From the NCBI RefSeq assembly GCF_025141935.1, contig NZ_CP081121.1:1-64000 (forward strand): DNA of 64,000 bases, written 5' to 3'. The notes beneath the pieces were generated by a model that was not told where the DNA came from, made no database searches, and worked only from the letters and a program-made list of their open reading frames with translations. A program made the translations under genes and the position numbers. Shown here piece after piece: positions 17,870-27,697 of this stretch. The DNA is from Sulfitobacter sp. S190 (lineage in GTDB: Bacteria > Pseudomonadota > Alphaproteobacteria > Rhodobacterales > Rhodobacteraceae). Position 1 is the stretch's first letter. Each line of letters begins with the position of its first letter.

Positions 17870-18400
17870 ATGACCACCGACATCATGATCCCTGCCTGGA
17901 TCGACGGTCAACTTCAGCCGGTCGAAAAGCTCGACGCGCATCTGCGCGGCTTGCGCCACAAGGCGGTGTCGGTTTTTTTGATGGCAGGGGAGCAAACGCT
18001 CATCCAGCGGCGGGCGATGGGAAAGTATCACACGCCCGGCCTATGGGCGAATACCTGCTGCACGCATCCTGAGTGGGACGAAAGCGATCTGGACTGTGCC
18101 AACCGCCGACTGGCGGAGGAATTGGGCATTCGCGGCGTTGCACCGCACCACCGCGGACAGGTCGAGTATCGGGCCGACGTCGGGAGCGGGCTGATCGAAC
18201 ACGAGCTGGTCGAGGTATTTGTGGTGCACGCCGATGTTCATCTGCCCATGCAGTTGAACCCAGACGAGGTCATGGACGCGGCATGGATCTCGATGCCTGC
18301 CCTCATGGACGAACTCGTCGCCACGCCCGAGAAATTCACACCCTGGCTGCGGATCTACATGACGCAGCATGCGGGCCTTATCTTTGGCGACGCGGCCTAG
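17870..18400 (+). CDS. idi: Isopentenyl-diphosphate delta-isomerase, type I
   Basis: A 176-residue Nudix-fold enzyme that interconverts isopentenyl and dimethylallyl diphosphate for carotenoid and bacteriochlorophyll tails. Features are LRHKAVSVFL, the catalytic Cys in WANTCCTHP at about 61, and the Nudix-like ANRRLAEELGI at about 78. The second ATG at 17870 is preferred because GGAG lies 5 nt upstream. It is the last gene of the bchG operon and meets dxs tail to tail with 3 bp between the stops. Confidence 0.95.
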   Translation: MTTDIMIPAWIDGQLQPVEKLDAHLRGLRHKAVSVFLMAGEQTLIQRRAMGKYHTPGLWANTCCTHPEWDESDLDCANRRLAEELGIRGVAPHHRGQVEYRADVGSGLIEHELVEVFVVHADVHLPMQLNPDEVMDAAWISMPALMDELVATPEKFTPWLRIYMTQHAGLIFGDAA

Positions 18401-18403
18401 GTC

Positions 18404-20308
18404 CTACGGCGCGTCAACCTTTGTGACTTGCGCCGCCTGAAGCGCGACTGCCGCGATATCGGTCGCGGTCATGCCTGCATCGGCGTACATCGCATCGGGG
18501 GCTGCCTGATCAATGAAACGGTCGGGCAGGGTAACGGTTCGGACGGCCAAAGACCCGTCAAGCCACCCTTCGTTCGCGAGAAAATGCAGAACCATCGCTC
18601 CGAACCCGCCACGGGCGCCCTGTTCGACTGTCACCAGAACCTTGTGCCGGCGGGCCAGTTTTTCGATCAACGCTTGGTCAAGCGGTTTGGCAAACCGCGC
18701 GTCGGCAACGGTGACCGTCATGCCCTGCGCTTCGATCAGATCGGCAGCCTTGCTGCTTTCACCCAAATGAGCCCCGAACGACAGGATCGCGACGTCAAAT
18801 CCTTGCCGGATAATCCGGCCCTTACCGATCGCAAGCGGTGTCCCGTGTTCGGTAAGGCTCACACCCTCTCCCTCTCCGCGGGGGTATCTGAACGCAATCG
18901 GGCCCGTATCATGAGCAGCGGCGGTGGCAACCATATGGACCAACTCTGCCTCATCGGCGGCTGCCATCACGGTCATATTGGGCAGCGCAGCGAGATATCC
19001 GATATCGAACGCGCCTGCATGGGTTGCCCCGTCCGCCCCCACCAGCCCGGCACGGTCGATTGCGAAACGAACCGGCAAATTCTGGAGCGCAACATCGTGC
19101 ACGATCTGGTCGTATCCGCGCTGCAGGAATGTCGAATAGATCGCACAAAACGGCTTGAGCCCTCCTGCCGCCATGCCCGCGGCAAAGGTCACACCGTGCT
19201 GTTCGGCGATGCCGACATCGAAGGTGCGCTTGGGGTAATGCTTGCCGAAAATATCGAGCCCGGTACCCGACGGCATTGCTGCAGTGACCGCAACGATCTT
19301 CGGATCGCGGCTTGCTTCATCGCTCAGCGCCTCGCCGAACACCACGGTGTAGCTGGGGGCATTCGGCCTTTTCTTGGCCTGAGTTCCTGTGGAGGGGTCA
19401 AATTTTCCAACACCGTGATAACAGTCGGCGGCTTCCTCGGCCGGTGCGTATCCTTTGCCCTTTGTCGTGCAGCAATGGATCAGAACCGGGCCGGTGGCGC
19501 GTGTCCGGGCCGCCCGCAGCACCGACAAAAGCTGGGGCAGATCATGGCCGTCAATGGGGCCAACATACTGAAACCCCAATTGCTCGAACAAGGTTGCGTC
19601 ATTGCCCATCGCACCGGTCACCATCTGCCGTGCGCGCCGCGCGTGATCACGCATCGGTCCTGGCAGCGCAGCCTCGAACCCTTCGGCCATCTCGCGCAGC
19701 CCGCCAAGAGGTGAGGCATACAGACCGCTGAGGTATTTGCTCATCGCGCCAACGGGCGGCGCGATCGACATTTCGTTGTCATTGAGAATGACGAACATCC
19801 GGCGTCCTTCCGCGCCCGCATTGTTGAGCGCTTCGTACGCCATGCCCGCGCTGATCGATCCGTCACCGATCACCGCAACCGCATCGCCGGTGGGCTCGCC
19901 CATGTCGCGCGCGATGGTAAACCCGAGCGCCGCCGAAATCGACGTCGACGAATGCGCGGCACCGAAGGGGTCAAACCGGCTTTCGCTGCGCTTGGTAAAT
20001 CCTGATAGGCCACCTTCCTGACGCAACGTGTGCATTCTGTCGCGTCGGCCTGTCAGTACTTTGTGCGGATAGCATTGATGCCCGACATCCCAGATCAACT
20101 TGTCGCGTGGCGTGTCGAAAACCGCATGCAGGGCAACCGTCAGCTCCACCACACCAAGCGATGATCCTAGGTGTCCGCCCGTGCTCGCCACGCTTTCGAT
20201 CACTTCCCCGCGCAGCTCGCCGGCCAGCTGCGCCAGTTCGGTATCGGTGAGCGCCTTGAGGTCGGAGGGCGCGGAAATACGGTCAAGCTGTGGCGTAGGG
20301 CGGGGCAT
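18404..20308 (-). CDS. dxs: 1-deoxy-D-xylulose-5-phosphate synthase
   Basis: A 634-residue thiamine diphosphate enzyme that makes the first intermediate of the MEP isoprenoid pathway from pyruvate and glyceraldehyde 3-phosphate. Features are [16 protein letters not shown] at about 32, the ThDP motif [18 protein letters not shown] at about 149, [15 protein letters not shown] at about 366 and [15 protein letters not shown] at about 400. The ATG at 20308 has GAGGAAGG upstream; a longer reading into the hairpin region is rejected. It is separated from pufX by a hairpin-rich gap. Confidence 0.96.
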   Translation of the reverse strand: MPRPTPQLDRISAPSDLKALTDTELAQLAGELRGEVIESVASTGGHLGSSLGVVELTVALHAVFDTPRDKLIWDVGHQCYPHKVLTGRRDRMHTLRQEGGLSGFTKRSESRFDPFGAAHSSTSISAALGFTIARDMGEPTGDAVAVIGDGSISAGMAYEALNNAGAEGRRMFVILNDNEMSIAPPVGAMSKYLSGLYASPLGGLREMAEGFEAALPGPMRDHARRARQMVTGAMGNDATLFEQLGFQYVGPIDGHDLPQLLSVLRAARTRATGPVLIHCCTTKGKGYAPAEEAADCYHGVGKFDPSTGTQAKKRPNAPSYTVVFGEALSDEASRDPKIVAVTAAMPSGTGLDIFGKHYPKRTFDVGIAEQHGVTFAAGMAAGGLKPFCAIYSTFLQRGYDQIVHDVALQNLPVRFAIDRAGLVGADGATHAGAFDIGYLAALPNMTVMAAADEAELVHMVATAAAHDTGPIAFRYPRGEGEGVSLTEHGTPLAIGKGRIIRQGFDVAILSFGAHLGESSKAADLIEAQGMTVTVADARFAKPLDQALIEKLARRHKVLVTVEQGARGGFGAMVLHFLANEGWLDGSLAVRTVTLPDRFIDQAAPDAMYADAGMTATDIAAVALQAAQVTKVDAP

Positions 20309-20370
20309 GGCGGGGCCTTCCTCAAAATGCGCTCGACCGGAGGGGAGTTGGATATCCTGTTGGCCCGGTA

Positions 20371-20408
20371 ACAGAGGGTGACACACGCGTATGCGTGGCA
20401 CCCTCTGT
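20371..20408. terminator. Long stem-loop between pufX and dxs
   Basis: Perfect 10-bp arms ACAGAGGGTG (20371-20380) and CACCCTCTGT (20399-20408), with a nested 5-bp stem CACGC/GCGTG inside. No T-run follows on the minus strand, so it may act as an mRNA 3' stabiliser or processed terminator for puf rather than an intrinsic terminator. Confidence 0.6.
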
Positions 20409-20429
20409 CTCCCGTAGCCAACAGGAGGC

Positions 20430-20485
20430 GTCGGGGGGTCGAGGCCCCCGACAGTACCAGACAGCCCTAGGGACAGAACTGTCTG
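20430..20485. repeat. Two further stem-loops downstream of pufX
   Basis: GTCGGGGG (20430-20437) pairs with CCCCCGAC (20445-20452), and CAGACAG (20458-20464) pairs with CTGTCTG (20479-20485). Both lie in the puf 3' untranslated region on the minus strand. Together with the hairpin at 20371 they fill the 126-bp region between pufX and dxs. Confidence 0.5.
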
Positions 20486-20527
20486 ATCTCGGTAGAGGCG
20501 GGCGACTGACTGCCGCCCTGCCCCGAA

Positions 20528-20767
20528 TTAACCCAGTCGTGACGACTGGTGCGTCACGACCGACGAAAACGGTGTCGGATCAGGTGCTTCCTTGGATTCG
20601 GGCGGCAGAAACCCACCGACCCAGATCGTGATGGCTATGAAGAACCCCACCACCAGGCAAAAGATCGCGGCATAACCTGCGCCCTTAAGCATCAGCGCCA
20701 GAACATCGGCCCGCAGACGGAACGTCTGGTTGTCGGCGGTTTTGAGATAGTCGTGATTGTCACTCAT
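20528..20767 (-). CDS. pufX: PufX-like RC-LH1 core subunit
   Basis: A 79-residue protein with one transmembrane helix (about residues 30-52) and a cytoplasmic N-terminus. It occupies the position after pufM. The resemblance to PufX rests on LMLKGAGYA before the helix, like the MMKGAG of Rhodobacter sphaeroides PufX, and FLPPESKEAPDP after it, like the LP..(E/R)..QAP.P of known PufX. PufX opens the LH1 ring for quinone exchange and can promote core dimers. No heme motif is present, so it is not a PufC. The ribosome site AGGAG is good. PufX is fast evolving, so identification is by position and motif, not by high identity. Confidence 0.82.
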   Translation of the reverse strand: MSDNHDYLKTADNQTFRLRADVLALMLKGAGYAAIFCLVVGFFIAITIWVGGFLPPESKEAPDPTPFSSVVTHQSSRLG

Positions 20768-20779
20768 CTTGGATGCTCC

Positions 20780-21706
20780 TTAATCCAGCGGCGCGTAGCC
20801 GTGTTCCTGTGCCCAGACAAACCAGTTGTCGACGACTGTGCCGGTCAGCAGGATACCGATGCCCCCTGTCAGGGTCGTCAGCACCGCAAACCACCAGGCC
20901 CAGCGGTGAATCCCTTCCATCGTGGCGTTGAACCCCATGGTCCAGCGCCAGAAAAGGGCGGCGCGTTCGGATGCGGTACCGCGGTCCACGATCTGTTCGA
21001 TCTCGCGCTCGCCACCGTAGCGGCTGACGGCAAGGATCGTTGCGCCGTGCATCGCGAACAACAGAGCGGACCCGTAAAGGAAGACGATGCTGAGGGCGTG
21101 GAAAGGATTATAGAACAGGTTGCCATAGGTCAGCGAAAACAGGTTCGTCCAGTCAAGGTGCGGGAAGATGCCGTAGGGTACAGCCTCGGACCACGACCCC
21201 ATCAGGATGGGTCGAAACAGACCCAGAACGAGAAACAGCCAGATCGCGGAGGCAAAAGCCCAGCTGACGTGCTTGCCCATGCCAAGTTCTTCGGCCCGCA
21301 GATAGGTGCGGATCCACCAGCTGATGACACTCACCAGCAAGAAAAAGCTTGAGATGATCCACCAACCACCCTCGTTCAAGGGTGCAAAGCCCAGACCGTA
21401 CTCTTCGGCCGGCGGCTCCAGCGCAAGCCAGAAAAGATCGCGGAAGAACAGGCCCGGCGAGTAGTCTACCTGCGCCCAGAACGACATCCCGACGATAAAG
21501 AACCACGCAAAACCGGTGGCGAGGGAGACCAGCCCGAAGGGGCCAAGGTATATCGGCCCGAGCTGTGCGTTGCCGATCAAGCCTGCCAACGTGTTGAAGC
21601 TGGCTCCCTTTGTGCGTTCCCGGCCGAGTTTGTCGTTCGGGTCGACGCCCATTTCAGGCGGTCCTTGGACCTGAACCTGGGTGAAGATATTTTGATATTC
21701 AACCAT
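20780..21706 (-). CDS. pufM: Photosynthetic reaction centre M subunit
   Basis: A 308-residue, five-helix subunit that binds the special pair, pheophytin, quinone A and the non-heme iron. The bacteriochlorophyll ligand His is in YNPFHALS, the Tyr in FLYGSALL corresponds to M210, and the iron ligands appear in [15 protein letters not shown] and [20 protein letters not shown] is the QA-site region. The start at 21706 (MVEYQNIF) matches the family; an upstream in-frame start inside pufL is rejected. It is followed by pufX after 12 nt. Confidence 0.98.
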   Translation of the reverse strand: MVEYQNIFTQVQVQGPPEMGVDPNDKLGRERTKGASFNTLAGLIGNAQLGPIYLGPFGLVSLATGFAWFFIVGMSFWAQVDYSPGLFFRDLFWLALEPPAEEYGLGFAPLNEGGWWIISSFFLLVSVISWWIRTYLRAEELGMGKHVSWAFASAIWLFLVLGLFRPILMGSWSEAVPYGIFPHLDWTNLFSLTYGNLFYNPFHALSIVFLYGSALLFAMHGATILAVSRYGGEREIEQIVDRGTASERAALFWRWTMGFNATMEGIHRWAWWFAVLTTLTGGIGILLTGTVVDNWFVWAQEHGYAPLD

Positions 21707-21720
21707 GTCTGAGATCCTCC

Positions 21721-22551
21721 TTACAGGTCCGCCCACCAGGGCAATTCAGCGTACCAGTCCCACCATGCCGACCACTGGTCGAACCAGATGGTTCCCGAAA
21801 TGACGATACAGATCGCACTCCACAAACCGGCGTTCAGCGCCAGCAGCAGGCCGAGGCGGTGAATGCCCAAGGGCCCGATGGAGTATCCGATCAAATCACG
21901 GAAATACGTGTCCTCGTGATCCGGCGTGCCGATCGTCTTGCCCTTGCCGGGATTGACCGCCGACAACACCAGCGAACCGTGCAGCGCGAGCGCCAGACAG
22001 GTGGTGAAGAAGAAGGTAATCGCCACCATATGCGCGGGATTGTAGTGGAAGTTCCCGTAGGCATAGCCGACGTTGTTCACCCAATCGAGATGGCTGAAGA
22101 TACCGTAGGGAAAGCCGTGGCCCCATGCGCCCATCAGCAATGGCCGGATGATGACCAGAGTGACGTAGGCGAGGATCGCCATGCCGAAGGCCCACGGCAC
22201 ATGGTACCCCATGCCCAGCTTGCGGCAGATCTCAACCTCGCGCAGCGCCCAGCTGATAAAGGCAAATGTCGCGCAGATCGTGACCACCTGCCAGATCCCG
22301 CCCTCGGCCAGTGGTGCGACACCAAGGCCCACATCGAGCTGCGGCGGATCGATCGAGATCAGCCAGGGGTTCCAGGTGTCGCCAAGCGCGGCACCGTAAA
22401 AAATCATGATCGTTCCGAGTGCGGCGAAGAAAAATGTCGTGACGCCGAAAAAGCCAACGTAGAAGGGGCCCACCCAGAAGTCGAACAGGTCTCCGCCTAC
22501 CAATGTCCCGCCACGGACCCGGTATTTTCTTTCGAAGCTGAGCTGTGCCAT
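21721..22551 (-). CDS. pufL: Photosynthetic reaction centre L subunit
   Basis: A 276-residue, five-helix subunit, about the usual length. It begins [15 protein letters not shown] like other L subunits. The special-pair His is in YNPAHMVAI, iron ligands His in LALHGS and GIHRLGL, and the QB region in [18 protein letters not shown] sequence reads as [13 protein letters not shown]. It lies after an intercistronic hairpin that separates it from pufA and 14 nt before pufM. Confidence 0.98.
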   Translation of the reverse strand: MAQLSFERKYRVRGGTLVGGDLFDFWVGPFYVGFFGVTTFFFAALGTIMIFYGAALGDTWNPWLISIDPPQLDVGLGVAPLAEGGIWQVVTICATFAFISWALREVEICRKLGMGYHVPWAFGMAILAYVTLVIIRPLLMGAWGHGFPYGIFSHLDWVNNVGYAYGNFHYNPAHMVAITFFFTTCLALALHGSLVLSAVNPGKGKTIGTPDHEDTYFRDLIGYSIGPLGIHRLGLLLALNAGLWSAICIVISGTIWFDQWSAWWDWYAELPWWADL

Positions 22552-22627
22552 CTTCTGTCTCCTTATGCGCCCCCTACCCTCGGCAAACGGGGCAGACCTG
22601 CGCGCTATTCATGTGACCAGGGTTGCC

Positions 22628-22658
22628 GTGGGCGGCGGCATCTTGTGACGCCGCCCAC
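22628..22658. repeat. Intercistronic hairpin between pufA and pufL
   Basis: Perfect 10-bp arms GTGGGCGGCG (22628-22637) and CGCCGCCCAC (22649-22658). In Rhodobacter an intercistronic hairpin between pufA and pufL stabilises the pufBA mRNA and sets the excess of LH1 over reaction centre; the position here is the same, so I infer the same role. Confidence 0.75.
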
Positions 22659-22680
22659 AGCGCTGTCGTTGCAACTGAGC

Positions 22681-22848
22681 TTATTCGCTGGCTTCCGCGC
22701 CACCGAAGGCGCGATCAAACCAGTTGGTCTCCGGGTTGCTCAGCAGGACGAGGTGAATCATCGCTGCCAGCAAAAAGAGGAACACGCCCTGCGCCACGAA
22801 AACGCGACGGGGGTCAAAGATCAGCCAGATTTTGTAAAACTGTGCCAT
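22681..22848 (-). CDS. pufA: LH1 antenna alpha polypeptide
   Basis: A 55-residue antenna polypeptide, read as [20 protein letters not shown] followed by a single helix. The bacteriochlorophyll-ligating His is in [10 protein letters not shown] at about residue 32, in the A/S-x-x-x-H pattern, and NWFDRA follows. The ORF is short, but length, motif and place after pufB and before pufL leave little doubt. The stop is TAA at 22681-22683. Confidence 0.97.
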   Translation of the reverse strand: MAQFYKIWLIFDPRRVFVAQGVFLFLLAAMIHLVLLSNPETNWFDRAFGGAEASE

Positions 22849-22866
22849 TTGATGTGATCCTCTCGT

Positions 22867-23022
22867 TTACCAGGCGAACCAAGGCAGTTTGAAATACGTC
22901 AGCAAATGGGCGACGCATGCCACGATCGTGAAGATCATGAAGCCGCTCATATAGACCGAGTGCAGTTCCTGCGCTTGCTCGTCTGTCAAACCTGTGAAGG
23001 ACAGGTCATTGTTATCAGCCAT
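22867..23022 (-). CDS. pufB: LH1 antenna beta polypeptide
   Basis: A 51-residue antenna polypeptide starting [20 protein letters not shown]. The acidic N-terminal part is in the cytoplasm, with a single helix near residues 24-46. The bacteriochlorophyll ligand His is in [11 protein letters not shown] at about 39, and YFKLPWFAW closes the chain. The start at 23022 is preferred over a longer one because it gives the family length and follows GAGAAAA. pufA starts 18 nt later. Confidence 0.97.
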   Translation of the reverse strand: MADNNDLSFTGLTDEQAQELHSVYMSGFMIFTIVACVAHLLTYFKLPWFAW

Positions 23023-23081
23023 ATTTTTTCTCCTTGCGAAAAAAGTGCCGACGCCGCGCACCCCCCGCGGCCGGGTCATGT

Positions 23082-23098
23082 CAGGGGCTCATCCCCTG
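23082..23098. repeat. Small hairpin between pufQ and pufB
   Basis: CAGGGG (23082-23087) and CCCCTG (23093-23098) around a 5-nt loop in the 145-bp pufQ-pufB spacer. It could mark the 5' end of the processed pufBALM transcript. Confidence 0.4.
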
Positions 23099-23167
23099 GC
23101 TTTGGTCCACCATCCCGAAAGGGGAATGGCGAATGACGTATGCCCTGGTCCCTCAAGGCGAAGTTTC

Positions 23168-23395
23168 TCAGGCGGAGAAAATCCGCGGTGTGATGATCTG
23201 CGCCTGGCTCCACGCAGATTTCACGGGGCCTTGCGATGGCAAGGCCAGTTGTCGCGCCGCCGTCAGGGTCCAGGTCAGGACCGCCAAAGGCAGCGTGGCA
23301 ATGAAGATGACAGCGAAATAGACGTAATATTCCCGCATCGGCGCGTGGCTTGCGCGCTTGCGGGGGATCGCCGTGTCATTGGTAAAGTCAGTCAT
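23168..23395 (-). CDS. pufQ: PufQ, bacteriochlorophyll carrier/biosynthesis accessory
   Basis: A 75-residue protein with one hydrophobic segment around residues 27-48 ([16 protein letters not shown]), typical of PufQ. In Rhodobacter PufQ stimulates bacteriochlorophyll synthesis, perhaps as a carrier. Its ATG overlaps the stop of bchZ by 3 bp, linking puf to the bchCXYZ operon in one superoperon. Confidence 0.92.
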   Translation of the reverse strand: MTDFTNDTAIPRKRASHAPMREYYVYFAVIFIATLPLAVLTWTLTAARQLALPSQGPVKSAWSQAQIITPRIFSA

Positions 23396-24855
23396 AAAGC
23401 ACCTCCCGGGCTCGGTTGCAGACTAAGAACGGTCTCCAGAACGACACGGTCGCTTCCTTGATCCAGCGCGCGCTTTTCAGCTTCGTCGCGCAGGGTCTTG
23501 GCGGCGGAAATCCGTGTCAGGATCGGATGGGTTGCCACGATCTGGTCAAGGTGACGCTGTGCGTCCTCGTCCCAGGGAAAATCGCGGCGCAAAGGCGTGG
23601 GGGTCGCAGGTGTGGCGTCCATCTCGCTGCCCAGGGGCAGGATGTGGAAAAGCGCATCGAACAACCCGTTACACACTTCTTGCAATAGATAGGTCGCGCC
23701 GGCGTACCCCATGAAGGGTGTGCCCGTGGCGCGCCGGATCGCGGCGCCCGGAAAGCTTGCCGGAATGAATGTCGGCGCCGGGCCAAAGCCCGTTTTCATC
23801 TCCGCCATGTACATCTTTTCGTTGATGGACCCCATGACGATAAGCGGCCGCTTGGTGTGGATATGGCTGCGCACTTCATCGTTGTTGGTCTTCTTGCCCG
23901 CCACGCGCGCGACGGCAAAAGCACAGGGCAACCCCAGGTCGCTCTCCAGATAATGCCGGATGCCCCGGGCGTAGGTCTCGTTCGCGACGATGCCGAATGA
24001 CGCCGTGGCAAAGAAATCCTGCGTCACCGACCGCCACAGATCCCAGACCGGCTTGAGCGTGGAATGCTTTTCGCGCGCGATAAACGGTTCGGGGTCGAGA
24101 TCCAGCAATTCGCCAAGCGTGCGCAGGAATTTCGTCGTGCTGTCGACACCAATCGGAGCCTGAAGATACGGTTTGCCCAAAACCTCGCAAAGACCGCGAC
24201 CGAATTCACGGTACATCGTGACATTCACATCGGCATTTACCAGGCCGCGCATCTCGCTCACATGCGCGCCCAATGGCATCACCATATTGATTTCGGCACC
24301 GATCCCCTCGATCAGGCGGCGTATCTCGGCCAGGTCGGATGGCATGTTGAAGGTCCCGTACATCGGGCCAAGGATATTGACGCGCGGTTTCGCACCCTCG
24401 GGGCGCTTCGCCTCTTTGGGCATGCGGCCCTTGGTCATTCCGAATTCGGTAAAGATCCACGTCATGGCGCGGTCTGCGGCTTCCCACTGGTCCTCGTCGA
24501 TTGTGCGGGGCAGGAACCTTTGGATGTTGGTGCCCATCGGGGTCACACCCCCACCAATCATTTCTGCAATTGATCCGGTGACAACAACGGCAGGCAATGC
24601 GGGGTCCAGCGTGCCCCAGGCCCGTTTCATTGCGCCCTCGGTTCCGTCACGGCCCAGCTCTTCTTCGCCCAGACCGGTCACCACGATCGGCAATTCATGC
24701 GGCGGCAACGCATCGGTATAGTGCAGCACCGAAGTCACCGGCAGGTTTTCGCACCCGACTGGCCCGTCGATGACGCATTGCAGGCCCTTCACCGCGCAGA
24801 ACGCGTAAACTGCCCCCCAATATCCGCCGGCGCGATCATGATCCTGGACTAACAC
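23392..24855 (-). CDS. bchZ: Chlorophyllide a reductase subunit Z
   Basis: A 487-residue nitrogenase-like subunit that with BchY forms the catalytic component reducing the B-ring of chlorophyllide a. The N-terminal [16 protein letters not shown] contains a conserved cluster-binding Cys, and [19 protein letters not shown] is a family signature. The start is uncertain. The frame is open from a GTG at 24855 whose ribosome site is weak, but the product begins as in other BchZ. It sits behind a 112-bp gap with palindromes, and overlaps pufQ at its 3' end. Confidence 0.96.
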   Translation of the reverse strand: MLVQDHDRAGGYWGAVYAFCAVKGLQCVIDGPVGCENLPVTSVLHYTDALPPHELPIVVTGLGEEELGRDGTEGAMKRAWGTLDPALPAVVVTGSIAEMIGGGVTPMGTNIQRFLPRTIDEDQWEAADRAMTWIFTEFGMTKGRMPKEAKRPEGAKPRVNILGPMYGTFNMPSDLAEIRRLIEGIGAEINMVMPLGAHVSEMRGLVNADVNVTMYREFGRGLCEVLGKPYLQAPIGVDSTTKFLRTLGELLDLDPEPFIAREKHSTLKPVWDLWRSVTQDFFATASFGIVANETYARGIRHYLESDLGLPCAFAVARVAGKKTNNDEVRSHIHTKRPLIVMGSINEKMYMAEMKTGFGPAPTFIPASFPGAAIRRATGTPFMGYAGATYLLQEVCNGLFDALFHILPLGSEMDATPATPTPLRRDFPWDEDAQRHLDQIVATHPILTRISAAKTLRDEAEKRALDQGSDRVVLETVLSLQPSPGGAL

Positions 24856-24885
24856 GTCACCGCACCCCGCCGCTTCATCTTGCGT

Positions 24886-24936
24886 GAAAAACTCCGGGGG
24901 AATCCTGTGACCTCACAGGATGGGGGCTGGCCCCCA
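24886..24936. repeat. Dispersed palindromic intergenic element, copy A (bchY-bchZ gap)
   Basis: ACTCCGGGGG (24891-24900), then hairpin TCCTGTGA/TCACAGGA (24903-24920), then palindrome TGGGGGC-TG-GCCCCCA (24921-24936). The first and last parts recur, in the same relative order on the reverse complement, at 59989-60021 and partly at 46333-46365. It may be a REP-like element or an mRNA processing site. Confidence 0.5.
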
Positions 24937-24967
24937 ATCGGTGCATATGTCGGCGTGGCGCGGCGCA

Positions 24968-26691
24968 TCATATCATCTCCTGCGCCTTCGCAGCTTTCGC
25001 CGCGCGTTCCAGTTTCTTCGCATTCAAGGCACGGAACTGGGGCTGCAGATTGGGCGCGCCCTCCCAGACACCTGCGGTCTCTTCCGATCCGACACCCTCG
25101 AAGAACGCCTTCATGTCGGACATGCGGTCCTTGTTCGCCATGGCGGCATTGATCACTTCCGCCAGTGACCCTGCACCCGCGACGCCCATCAGGGGACGCG
25201 CCGAAATCAGGTTGGTGAAGTAGAGCGATGGAATACCAAGCTCCTTGCCCTTCTGGACCACGGGCGTTGTACCAATTGCCAGATCCGGACGTACGGCTTC
25301 CATCGCCGCGCAATCATCTTCAAGTGAGGCGCGGAATTTGACGGTCACACCCTTTTGCGCGAGCCAGTCCGCATCAGCTGCGGACCAGGCCGATTTCGCA
25401 CAGGCCGTGCCGACATAGGGCACCCGCGCACCGCTTTCGATCAGCAATCGCGCAACGAGCAATTCGGACCCTTCATAGCCCGACAGGGTTATGGTCCCGT
25501 CGATCGGAGCGGCGGCCAGCGCGCCCTTGATCGCCGGAAGAAACTGGTTCTGCGCGGCTGCAACTTTTTCGCCCGACAGGCCGAATGCGTCGCCGATCCC
25601 GGCAAGCCACGCGGCGGTGCCATCGTGGCCGACCGGCGCCGACCCGACGATGGGCCGTCCGGCTGCTTCGAATTCGCGCACAGCGGCCGTATAGAAAGGG
25701 TGGATCGCCGCCACGGCCCCGCAGTCAAGTGCTGCATAAAGCTCGCGCCATTCACGGCACGGCACGACGGGTCCAGCCGCCAACCCCAACGGCGCAAGCA
25801 TCTGTCCGATCATCATCGGATCGGCAGGAAACATTTCCCCCAACAAGCTGACGGTCGGGCGGTCGGAGGTGCCGGACGCGGGCATCGGCACCGGTCCGGC
25901 CTCGATCTCCTGACGGGCGTAGTTCAGCATCGCGCCGGCCAGAACATCCTTGGCTTCCGCATGTGTGGGGATACCGAAGCCCGGCACGTCAATTCCGACG
26001 ATACGCACGCCGTTAATTTCGGAGGGCAGCAGCCGCAGCGGCACGCCCGACGCCGTTGGCACACAAAGGTTGGTCACGACAATCGCATCATACCGATCGG
26101 GATCCGCCATATCGTGCACCGCCTCGCGGATGTCCTCGAACAGCTTGCCGGTGACAAGCGTTTCGGAATTGAACGGGACATAACCGACCGACCGCCGCGC
26201 CCCGTAGAAGTGGGAAACAAACGTCAGCCCGTACACGCAGCAGGCCGACCCCGACAGAACAGTCGCCGTTCGTTTCATGCGCAGACCGACCCGCAAACTG
26301 CCAAAAGCAGGGCACATCGACTGCGGCTTGTCATGCGGGCCTTGCGGGTAATCCTTCGCAAACTGCGCCATAATTTCGGCATTCCCGTCCATGGCGGCAG
26401 CCTTTGCCATTTCTTCGCCGGAATGACAGCCAAGAGCCTCGACACCGTTACCGGTCTCGACTTCGGCGCCATCGGCCCCGTCGTATTTCAGCGTATCGCT
26501 CAACGGACAGACCAGTTTGTCACGGTCGTTTCGCAACTTTCACGCGTTGACGCACTTTGCGCCCGCAAGGTGACGCTTTGCTGACAGGCCCGGAAGGCCC
26601 GCTCGAGCAGTTGGGCCGAGGTCATCGATGCTTCCGCGTTCGAGCCCGTGTTCATATCTTCCACGATGCTGAGATGATCAGACTGTGTCAT
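24968..26691 (-). CDS. bchY: Chlorophyllide a reductase subunit Y, possible frameshift near the 5' end
   Basis: The body is a clear BchY, the alpha-type subunit of the nitrogenase-like chlorophyllide reductase, with CPAFGSLRVGLRM, GSACCVYGLTFVSHFYGARR and TNLCVPTASGVPL holding cluster Cys residues. The clean frame opens only at a TTG at 26536. An ATG at 26691, overlapping bchX by 14 bp, opens another frame that reads protein-like ([12 protein letters not shown] ... SAQLLERAFRACQQSV) and fails at about 26510. One base near 26515 would join the two into CETTV-DKLVCPLSDT. I annotate from 26691 but note the alternative start at 26536 (522 residues). Confidence 0.88.
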
Positions 26692-27697
26692 AGACCACCT
26701 CCAGGCTTTCGCGCGGTTCCGCATTCTTGCCACGCATATCTTCGTCGGTTGCGGGCTCGAGCACGACACCCTCTCCGGTCTCGGAGCCGTCAAAAAGCTC
26801 AAGCAACCCATCCTGGCTCAGCGCTTCGGGGCGCACAGGCGGCGCGACTGCGACGTTCTCTCCGAGGGCGGCAAAAAGAGCACCCCACTGGCTTTGTGCT
26901 GTGCCAACGATCTGGTAATTTGCCGACTTCTTGCGCAGGTCGTCATCCTGCGGAATGCTCGCCAGAACGGGGATATCGACCGCTTTTGCAAAGGCCTCTG
27001 CCTCGCCCGATCCGTCATCCTTGTTGATGACTAGACCCGCAACACCCACGTTACCGCCCAGTTTGCGGAAATATTCCACCGCAGAGCAGACATTGTTGGC
27101 AACATACAGCGATTGCAGATCGTTGGACCCGACCAGAATTACCTTTTGCGCCATGTCCCGCGCGATGGGCAGGCCAAAACCGCCGCAGACCACATCACCG
27201 AGGAAGTCGAGCAGGACATAGTCGAAGTCCCAGTCGTGGAAGCCGAGTTTTTCGAGAAGCTCGAACCCGTGGATAATCCCGCGTCCGCCGCATCCGCGAC
27301 CGACCTCCGGACCACCCAGTTCCATCGCAAAGACACCACCGCGCTTGAAACAGACGTCGCCAATGGCAACCTCTTCGCCCGCGAGCTTTTTGCGGGTCGA
27401 GGTTTCGATGATCGTCGGGCAGGCCTTGCCGCCGAACAGCAGGCTGGTCGTGTCCGATTTCGGATCGCACCCGATGAGCAGAACACGCTTTCCCTGTTCG
27501 GCCATCATATGGCTGAGATTGGCCAGCGTGAACGACTTGCCGATGCCACCCTTCCCGTAGATCGCAATGATTTGCGTCTTGCTTGTGGGCTCTTCGGCAA
27601 TGATATCTGCCAGGTCTTCGTGCGCCTCTTCGCGCAGGCGCTGGTCAAAGTCCGATATCGTGCCGCCGTCCTTGAGGTTGGGAATATCCAAAGTCAT
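26678..27697 (-). CDS. bchX: Chlorophyllide a reductase subunit X
   Basis: A 339-residue NifH-like ATPase that donates electrons to BchYZ. It has the P-loop [18 protein letters not shown] at about 47, GCDPKSDTT at about 75 and the [4Fe-4S]-binding region [13 protein letters not shown] at about 133 plus GDVVCGGFG at about 167. Overlaps bchC by 4 bp upstream and bchY by 14 bp downstream. Confidence 0.97.
   Translation of the reverse strand: MTLDIPNLKDGGTISDFDQRLREEAHEDLADIIAEEPTSKTQIIAIYGKGGIGKSFTLANLSHMMAEQGKRVLLIGCDPKSDTTSLLFGGKACPTIIETSTRKKLAGEEVAIGDVCFKRGGVFAMELGGPEVGRGCGGRGIIHGFELLEKLGFHDWDFDYVLLDFLGDVVCGGFGLPIARDMAQKVILVGSNDLQSLYVANNVCSAVEYFRKLGGNVGVAGLVINKDDGSGEAEAFAKAVDIPVLASIPQDDDLRKKSANYQIVGTAQSQWGALFAALGENVAVAPPVRPEALSQDGLLELFDGSETGEGVVLEPATDEDMRGKNAEPRESLEVVYDTV

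Noticed and set aside
20528..20767. Fragment of pufC
   Set aside because: There is no CxxCH motif in this frame or in the remaining gap to dxs, and the protein has a proper start, stop and ribosome site of its own.
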